Positions 5,507 through 9,389 of a stretch of 9,389 nucleotides of DNA are shown here, piece after piece. The position numbers were made by a program, and so were the translations under genes. The DNA is taken from assembly GCA_026193755.1 (NCBI GenBank), contig JAPHUI010000007.1, positions 1 to 9,389 of the forward strand. The letters are read 5' to 3'. Each line of letters begins with the position of its first letter. Positions within the stretch are counted from its first letter, which is position 1. Origin of the DNA: Ignavibacteriaceae bacterium. GTDB taxonomy: Bacteria; Bacteroidota; Ignavibacteria; Ignavibacteriales; Ignavibacteriaceae. The notes below the pieces were generated by a model that ran no database searches, was not told where the DNA came from, and saw only the letters and a program-made list of their open reading frames with translations.

Positions 5507-6592
5507 ATGAACAACAAACTCATTCCAGAAAAACACAAAGTAATCGTTATTGGTGCAGGACAGGCGGGATTATCTGCCGGCTATTTTCTCAAAAAAAATA
5601 ATATTGATTTTCTCATTCTTGATGCAAGTGAACGAGTAGGGGATTCCTGGCGTAACCGTTGGGACTCGCTTCGTCTTTTTACTCCCGCAAAGTTTAGTAG
5701 TCTTGTAGGTATGCTTTTTCCTTCTGATCCAAATTATTTCCCAACAAAAGATGAAATGGGAGACTATTTAGAAAATTATGCAAACCATTTTCAACTGCCT
5801 GTAAGAAATAATATTAAGGTTGATACACTTTCAAGAGAAGGAAACAGATATTGTATATCATCAGGTGATCAACATTTTGAAGCAGAACATGTAGTAACTG
5901 CAATGTCAAATTATCAAATACCAAAAATTCCAAAATTTGCTAAGAATATTAATCCTGATATTGTTCAAATTCATTCCTTCGATTACCGAGATCCATCTCA
6001 ATTGCAGGAAGGCTCAGTGCTTGTTGTTGGTGCGGGCAACTCTGGCTCAGAATTAGCACTTGAAGCTACAAAAAATAATCATGAAGTATGGCTATCGGGA
6101 AGAGACACAGGACACATCCCTTTCAACATTGAAGGTACGCTTGCAAAATTAATTATGGTGAGAATTGTAATACGCCTGATCTTTCACAGAATTCTTACCA
6201 CCGGCACACCAATAGGAAGAAAAGTACGACCAAAAGTCAAATCTCAGGGTGGTCCTCTAATTAGGAATAAGCCGAAAGATTTTGTTACTCACGGAATTGA
6301 GCGCATTCCAAAAATTGTTGAGGTGAAAGACGGTCTTCCTGTTGATGAAAATCAACAAGTAATTGATGCTAAAAACATTATCTGGTGTACAGGATTTTAT
6401 CCGGCTTATTCCTGGATTGATCTTCCAATCTTTAAAGACAGAGAACCGATGCAGGATCGTGGAGTAGTTAAAAATGAGCCGGGATTGTATTTCGTAGGAA
6501 TGCATTTCCTTTATTCGTTATCATCTGCAATGATACACGGAGCCGAAAGAGATGCTGAACATATAGTTAGTACAATTCTTTCTCGTTTATAA
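5507..6592 (+). CDS. FMO/CzcO-like NAD(P)H- and FAD-dependent oxidoreductase
   Basis: A 361-residue two-dinucleotide-fold flavoprotein. The FAD site is G16-A-G-Q-A-G21 in VIVIGAGQAG, with D39 ending the second strand; it is followed by the family stretch GDSWRNRWDSLRLFTP (45-60) and FPTKDEMGDYLENYA (78-92). The NAD(P)H site is G175-A-G-N-S-G180, followed by a strand ending at R199 that would suit NADPH. The C-terminal ATG-like motif is I-W-C-T-G296, then LYFVGMHF (327-334). The segment HSFDYRDPSQL (156-166) replaces the classical FxGxxxHxxxY/F fingerprint, so this belongs to the bacterial CzcO / YUCCA-like side of the family. The substrate is unknown: N- or S-oxygenation of a small molecule is most likely. 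AGAGAGG (5493-5499), 7 bases before ATG, supports the start. The preceding regulator may control it. The 153 bases after it show no strong terminator. Confidence 0.9.
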   Translation: MNNKLIPEKHKVIVIGAGQAGLSAGYFLKKNNIDFLILDASERVGDSWRNRWDSLRLFTPAKFSSLVGMLFPSDPNYFPTKDEMGDYLENYANHFQLPVRNNIKVDTLSREGNRYCISSGDQHFEAEHVVTAMSNYQIPKIPKFAKNINPDIVQIHSFDYRDPSQLQEGSVLVVGAGNSGSELALEATKNNHEVWLSGRDTGHIPFNIEGTLAKLIMVRIVIRLIFHRILTTGTPIGRKVRPKVKSQGGPLIRNKPKDFVTHGIERIPKIVEVKDGLPVDENQQVIDAKNIIWCTGFYPAYSWIDLPIFKDREPMQDRGVVKNEPGLYFVGMHFLYSLSSAMIHGAERDAEHIVSTILSRL

Positions 6593-6745
6593 AATCATAG
6601 TAGATAAGCTAAGAAACGATTTTTAAAGTTAACCTGAGTTCAAAGGAACTGTTAGTCCTCTATTTGATATGATAATAGTTAGTTTAGTCGTACTTTGAGA
6701 TAAATTCCAGCTCCCTTAATGTATAGGTATGACAGCCTTTATAAA

Positions 6746-7360
6746 TCATCGGGTCGGATCTAGAAGTCCATCTTCAACCAATTGATTTTTAACAGATACT
6801 GCTAACTCAGAAATTGTTTCCTGTATACCCTTCGGATTTACTGATGTGCTTTCTCCGTACCAAACGAGCTGATCATTTTTTAATGAATAAATTAATATCT
6901 CAAGATCTACATAAACATTCGTGTTTGAGTATACATATGGATCATACATATAATTCCATGCATAATTATAATATCCGCCAAAACTATAATAAGCTGAAGG
7001 ATACATACCTGAAGAATAGTAGCTGGTTTTTTGATTTACATTTCTTACAGATAAAACAAGAGCTCCTTCCATTCCTCTTTCTTTAAGCTTCTGCTTTACT
7101 GCATCTATATCTGCCAGTTCTTCTTTGGTGATCATTTTGTACGAGGGAACAGCAATAGTATTCGGCATTTGACTCACAATTGCTTCTTCAACATCCCTTC
7201 GCATTTGCTCATCTTTTATCATCGCAAAAACTGCCATTGTTTGAAACTTTGCTGACTCTATTGTAACATCCGGATTTTTCCAGCTGTTTGAAATCTTATT
7301 TGATGAGCTGCAGCTAATTAATAAAAGTGTTAATGATAATATAAAAAAAATAGTACGCAT
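6746..7360 (-). CDS. Tyrosine-rich lipoprotein of unknown function (DUF4136-like)
   Basis: A 204-residue predicted lipoprotein with lipobox L14-I-S-C17, followed by a short serine linker. The mature part begins SNSWKNPD, then has a strand with TMAVFAMIKDEQMRRDVEEAI (41-61) and a VPSY element at 71-74. This order (W...P, AVF, R..vE.a, .PSY) is typical of DUF4136-like or related envelope lipoproteins of Bacteroidota; assignment to a named family is tentative. Residues 114-150 hold 13 tyrosines plus glycines and asparagines, an unusual low-complexity insert before the last beta region (VDLEILIYSL, QLVWYGE). AAAAGGAA (complement of 7371-7378) lies 10 bases before the ATG. It points toward the FMO-like gene and away from the methyltransferase gene. 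No function can be named; an outer-membrane or periplasmic anchor role is inference. Confidence 0.82.
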   Translation of the reverse strand: MRTIFFILSLTLLLISCSSSNKISNSWKNPDVTIESAKFQTMAVFAMIKDEQMRRDVEEAIVSQMPNTIAVPSYKMITKEELADIDAVKQKLKERGMEGALVLSVRNVNQKTSYYSSGMYPSAYYSFGGYYNYAWNYMYDPYVYSNTNVYVDLEILIYSLKNDQLVWYGESTSVNPKGIQETISELAVSVKNQLVEDGLLDPTR

Positions 7361-7451
7361 AGTTCTTAAATTCCTTTTGTTGTTAGCGTGAAGTTACTTA
7401 AAAAATTTTAAAAGATTTCAGATTGTTAATTGCACTTTTAAATATCTTCTA

Positions 7452-7467
7452 TTATGTTATAACATAA
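7452..7467. promoter_or_regulatory. 16-bp perfect palindrome between divergent genes
   Basis: TTATGTTATAACATAA equals its own reverse complement. It lies 26 bases before the CTG start at 7494 and 91 bases from the start of the divergent lipoprotein gene, so it could be an operator or overlap a promoter. No regulator gene is adjacent. The AT-rich setting makes chance a real alternative. Confidence 0.35.
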
Positions 7468-7493
7468 ATGAATTTTGAATTTAAGAGGGTTCC

Positions 7494-7937
7494 CTGAATA
7501 AAATACAACCACCCGTTTATTTCTATATTGCTCTATTAGTTTCTGCCCTGCTTCATTTCTCGTTGCCAGTAACTATAGTTGTTAAATATCCTTTTAATTA
7601 TATAGGATTTCTATTCTTTGTGATTGGGGGAATATTAAACATCTGGACAGATCAGCTATTCAAGAAAAATAAAACTACAGTTAAGCCTAACGAAAAACCT
7701 TCAACATTTATTCAGACAGGACCGTTCAAAATCTCCCGAAACCCAATGTATCTTGGTATGGCATTGATATTACTTGGAGCAGGATTTATTCTTGGTTCAA
7801 TAACTTCATTCGTTGGTGCACCTCTTTTTATTGCTGCCATGGAAATGTTTTTTATTCCCAAGGAGGAAAAAAATTTACAGGAACAATTTGGTGAGGAATA
7901 TGAAGCATACTGCAAAAAAATTCGACGCTGGATTTAG
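7494..7937 (+). CDS. ICMT/PEMT-type membrane methyltransferase, probable CTG start
   Basis: A small multi-helix membrane protein of the isoprenylcysteine carboxyl methyltransferase / phospholipid methyltransferase group. These use S-adenosylmethionine at the membrane face; the bacterial substrates are mostly unknown. The core signature is F71-I-Q-T-G-P-F-K-I-S-R-N-P-M-Y-L-G88 and the C-terminal one is IPKEEKNLQEQFGEEYEAYC (121-140) with KIRRWI at the end. No ATG lies in frame before the conserved region. A TTG at 7563 would give 124 residues but loses a first helix (YFYIALLVSALLHFSL, about 9-24) that is well formed in the open frame. The frame reads back to a stop at 7482-7484. CTG at 7494 gives MNKIQPPVYF..., typical of the family start, and AGAGGG (7484-7489) lies 4 bases before it. 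A mutated or miscalled ATG is also possible. Confidence 0.85.
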   Translation: MNKIQPPVYFYIALLVSALLHFSLPVTIVVKYPFNYIGFLFFVIGGILNIWTDQLFKKNKTTVKPNEKPSTFIQTGPFKISRNPMYLGMALILLGAGFILGSITSFVGAPLFIAAMEMFFIPKEEKNLQEQFGEEYEAYCKKIRRWI

Positions 7938-8040
7938 CATTTTCATTTTGAATAATTTCGATCAGCAATCCTCAAAAGAAATCTAAGTTCCTCCTTCGTC
8001 TAAATTTACACATTCTATACATGAGCAATTACACTTTAAA

Positions 8041-8070
8041 TTGTTTGAACTTATTCTATCTTTAGTTTGT
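8041..8070 (+). promoter_or_regulatory. Possible promoter of the NmrA-like gene
   Basis: TTG (8041-8043), 19 bases, then TAGTTTGT (8063-8070) loosely fits the TTG-N19-TAnnTTTG Bacteroidota pattern with one mismatch. The same stretch holds the inverted pair TTGAAC (8045-8050) / GTTCAA (8069-8074) and the direct repeat AACTTAT (8048-8054, 8073-8079). These could be a regulator site overlapping the promoter. Weak evidence. Confidence 0.25.
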
Positions 8071-8110
8071 TCAACTTATAGCAGTTAACTAATTAACTAA
8101 AATAACTATT

Positions 8111-8116
8111 AGGAGG
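8111..8116 (+). promoter_or_regulatory. Perfect Shine-Dalgarno AGGAGG
   Basis: AGGAGG lies 5 bases before the ATG at 8122. It is the strongest ribosome binding site in the window; it fixes the start of the NmrA-like gene and suggests high translation. Confidence 0.85.
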
Positions 8117-8121
8117 TTATA

Positions 8122-9072
8122 ATGGCAGAAAAGAAAATAATTGCAGTTGTTGGTGCTACAGGTGCACAGGGTGGCGGCTTAGTCCGGGCGATTTTAAATG
8201 ATAAGGATGGTGCTTTTGCAGCCCGTGCACTAACAAGAAATCCAAACTCAGACAAAGCAAAAGAATTAGCAAAAATGGGCGCTGAAGTAGTTGCTGCTGA
8301 TTTAGATAACCTGGAAAGTCTTAAAAAAGCATTTACTGGTGCTTATGGAGTTTACGGAGTTACTAATTTCTGGGAACACTTTTCCCCCGAAAAGGAAATG
8401 GAACAGGCGAAGGCAATTGCTAAAGCATCCAAAGAAGCGAATGTAAAGCATGTTATCTGGTCATCACTTGACGATACACGTAAATGGATACCACTTAGTG
8501 ATAACAGAATGCCTACACTTCAGGGAAAATATAAAGTCCCGCATTTTGACGCTAAAGGTGAATCAAATAAATTTTTTACCGAGTCTGGTGTGCCAACAAC
8601 TATATTTAATACTGTTTTCTACTGGGAAAATTTTATCTACTTTGGACAGGGACCTAAAAAAGGACCGGATGGAAAAATTTCTATTTCATTGCCACTGGCA
8701 GATAAAAAGATGCCATCCATTGCGGTAGAAGATATTGGGAAATGTGCTCTAGCAATATTTAAAAACGGAGATAAATATATTGGTAAGACCGTTGGCATTG
8801 CAGGAGAACATTTAACGGGGAAACAATTTGCTGAAGCATTTTCTAAAGTGTTGGGCAAAGAAGTTTCATACAATGCGATTTCGGCTAACACTTACAGAGG
8901 CTTTGGTTTTCCCGGTGCAGATGACATGGGAAATATGTATCAGTTCAAAGCTGAATTCGAGAAAGACTACTGTCAATCACGTAGTGTTGAACTTGCAAAA
9001 ACTTTGAACCCTTCTCTGCAGAATTTTACGACCTGGCTGGAAAAAAATAAAAACAAAATTCCTCTGGAATAA
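8122..9072 (+). CDS. NmrA/HSCARG-family NAD(P)-binding protein
   Basis: A 316-residue atypical short-chain dehydrogenase of the NmrA family. The nucleotide-binding motif is G11-A-T-G-A-Q-G-G18 after strand IIAVV, R39 in ALTRNP is placed to prefer NADP(H), and D60 in AADLDN marks the adenine-side loop. WSSLDD (113-118) takes the place of the catalytic serine strand and HFDAKG (141-146) that of the YxxxK motif. K145 is present but tyrosine is not, so catalysis is uncertain, as in NmrA and HSCARG, which sense the NADPH/NADP ratio. Some relatives are true reductases. The length is normal for the family. AGGAGG supports the start, and a clear terminator follows the stop, so this is a well-defined single-gene unit. 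The upstream spacer of 184 bases has a possible promoter. Confidence 0.92.
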   Translation: MAEKKIIAVVGATGAQGGGLVRAILNDKDGAFAARALTRNPNSDKAKELAKMGAEVVAADLDNLESLKKAFTGAYGVYGVTNFWEHFSPEKEMEQAKAIAKASKEANVKHVIWSSLDDTRKWIPLSDNRMPTLQGKYKVPHFDAKGESNKFFTESGVPTTIFNTVFYWENFIYFGQGPKKGPDGKISISLPLADKKMPSIAVEDIGKCALAIFKNGDKYIGKTVGIAGEHLTGKQFAEAFSKVLGKEVSYNAISANTYRGFGFPGADDMGNMYQFKAEFEKDYCQSRSVELAKTLNPSLQNFTTWLEKNKNKIPLE

Positions 9073-9085
9073 CTAACCTTTAAAG

Positions 9086-9123
9086 CACGGCAACTTTATT
9101 ATTACAGGTTGCCGTGTTTTTTT
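9086..9123 (+). terminator. Rho-independent terminator of the NmrA-like gene
   Basis: CACGGCAAC (9086-9094) and GTTGCCGTG (9108-9116) form a perfect 9-bp stem with a 13-base loop, followed by seven T (9117-9123). It begins 14 bases after the stop codon. AAA just before the stem can extend the pairing into the T-run. Confidence 0.93.
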
Positions 9124-9293
9124 ATTCACTTCAGTTTTTTATAACCCCAATTTATCATTTCAGATATACTGAATTAAAGTAGTAAAAAAATTACGTCACT
9201 AAGAAGTTAAATTCCCTGTGACCTTGTCATTATAAAATATTAATTGTTAATTTGTTAGCATATCCATTACAATTAATCAATCAAGGTTTAGAA

Positions 9294-9389
9294 ATGAGTA
9301 TCAGAAAAGATGGAACTATAAAAATTGCAGCGGCACAGGCATCTCCTGTTTTTCTAAACAGGGAAAAAACAGTTGAAAAAGCTTGTAAA
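9294..9389 (+). CDS. Nitrilase / carbon-nitrogen hydrolase, N-terminal part
   Basis: An open frame of 32 codons runs off the window end. The residues K10-I-A-A-A-Q-A-S-P-V-F-L-N then REKTVEKAC match the start of nitrilases, where the first beta strand carries the A-x-Q-A-x-P-V-F-L signature and the next helix begins with T-V-E-K. That wording is closer to true nitrilases (nitrile to carboxylic acid and ammonia) than to amidases such as omega-amidase, but the catalytic Glu, Lys and Cys lie beyond the window. The ATG at 9294 is preceded by AAGG (9283-9286) at 7 bases. It follows the NmrA terminator by 170 bases and so should have its own promoter; TTG (9224-9226) with TTAATTTG (9247-9254) is a weak candidate. 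Confidence 0.82.
   Translation, partial: MSIRKDGTIKIAAAQASPVFLNREKTVEKACK

Noticed and set aside
6637..6650. Hairpin AGTTC-aaag-GAACT between the convergent genes
   Set aside because: Only 5 bp and no T-tract on either side; too weak to call a terminator.
6814..7086. 90-codon + strand ORF opposite the lipoprotein gene
   Set aside because: Antisense to a well-supported lipoprotein with lipobox and ribosome binding site; the translation has no recognisable features.

Overview
The window looks like chromosomal DNA from an AT-rich member of the Bacteroidota/Ignavibacteriota/Chlorobiota group. An Ignavibacteria-like organism is my best guess. The basis is low GC, a C17 lipoprotein, a long TPR-LuxR regulator, and an intergenic cluster of GTCATTCTGAG / AGAATCTC repeats of a kind often seen in these phyla. 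Clear Shine-Dalgarno sequences occur before several genes. The assignment is inference; no rRNA or tRNA is present.

Layout. Positions 1-2624: an HXXEE membrane protein, a secreted alpha/beta hydrolase and the ribosome-assembly GTPase gene rsgA, all on + and tightly spaced. Two broken copies of the 5' end of rsgA lie here: one at the left edge (1-31) just before the HXXEE gene, the other (557-634) just before the hydrolase gene. The order is therefore rsgA piece - gene - rsgA piece - gene - intact rsgA. Positions 2765-3190: a DoxX-family membrane protein. Positions 3440-5116: a TPR-LuxR regulator with an 18-bp perfect palindrome 28 bp before its start. Positions 5126-5372: a cluster of palindromic repeats. 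Positions 5507-6592: an FMO/CzcO-like flavoprotein. Positions 6746-7360 (- strand): a tyrosine-rich lipoprotein, divergent from a small ICMT/PEMT-type membrane methyltransferase (7494-7937) that appears to start at CTG. Positions 8122-9072: an NmrA/HSCARG-type NAD(P)-binding protein with a perfect AGGAGG and a strong terminator. Positions 9294-9389: the first 32 codons of a nitrilase, cut by the window end.

How the genes relate. Most appear to be single-gene units. There is no obvious pathway, but several handle redox cofactors or small molecules (DoxX, FMO-like, NmrA-like, nitrilase). The TPR-LuxR gene and the FMO-like gene are codirectional neighbours, each with an inverted repeat just upstream containing TAATATTA, so a local regulatory link is possible but unproven.

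The most notable observation is the repeated presence of rsgA 5' remnants beside accessory genes. It suggests that DNA was inserted at, or duplicated around, the start of rsgA at least twice, leaving gene-sized passengers.
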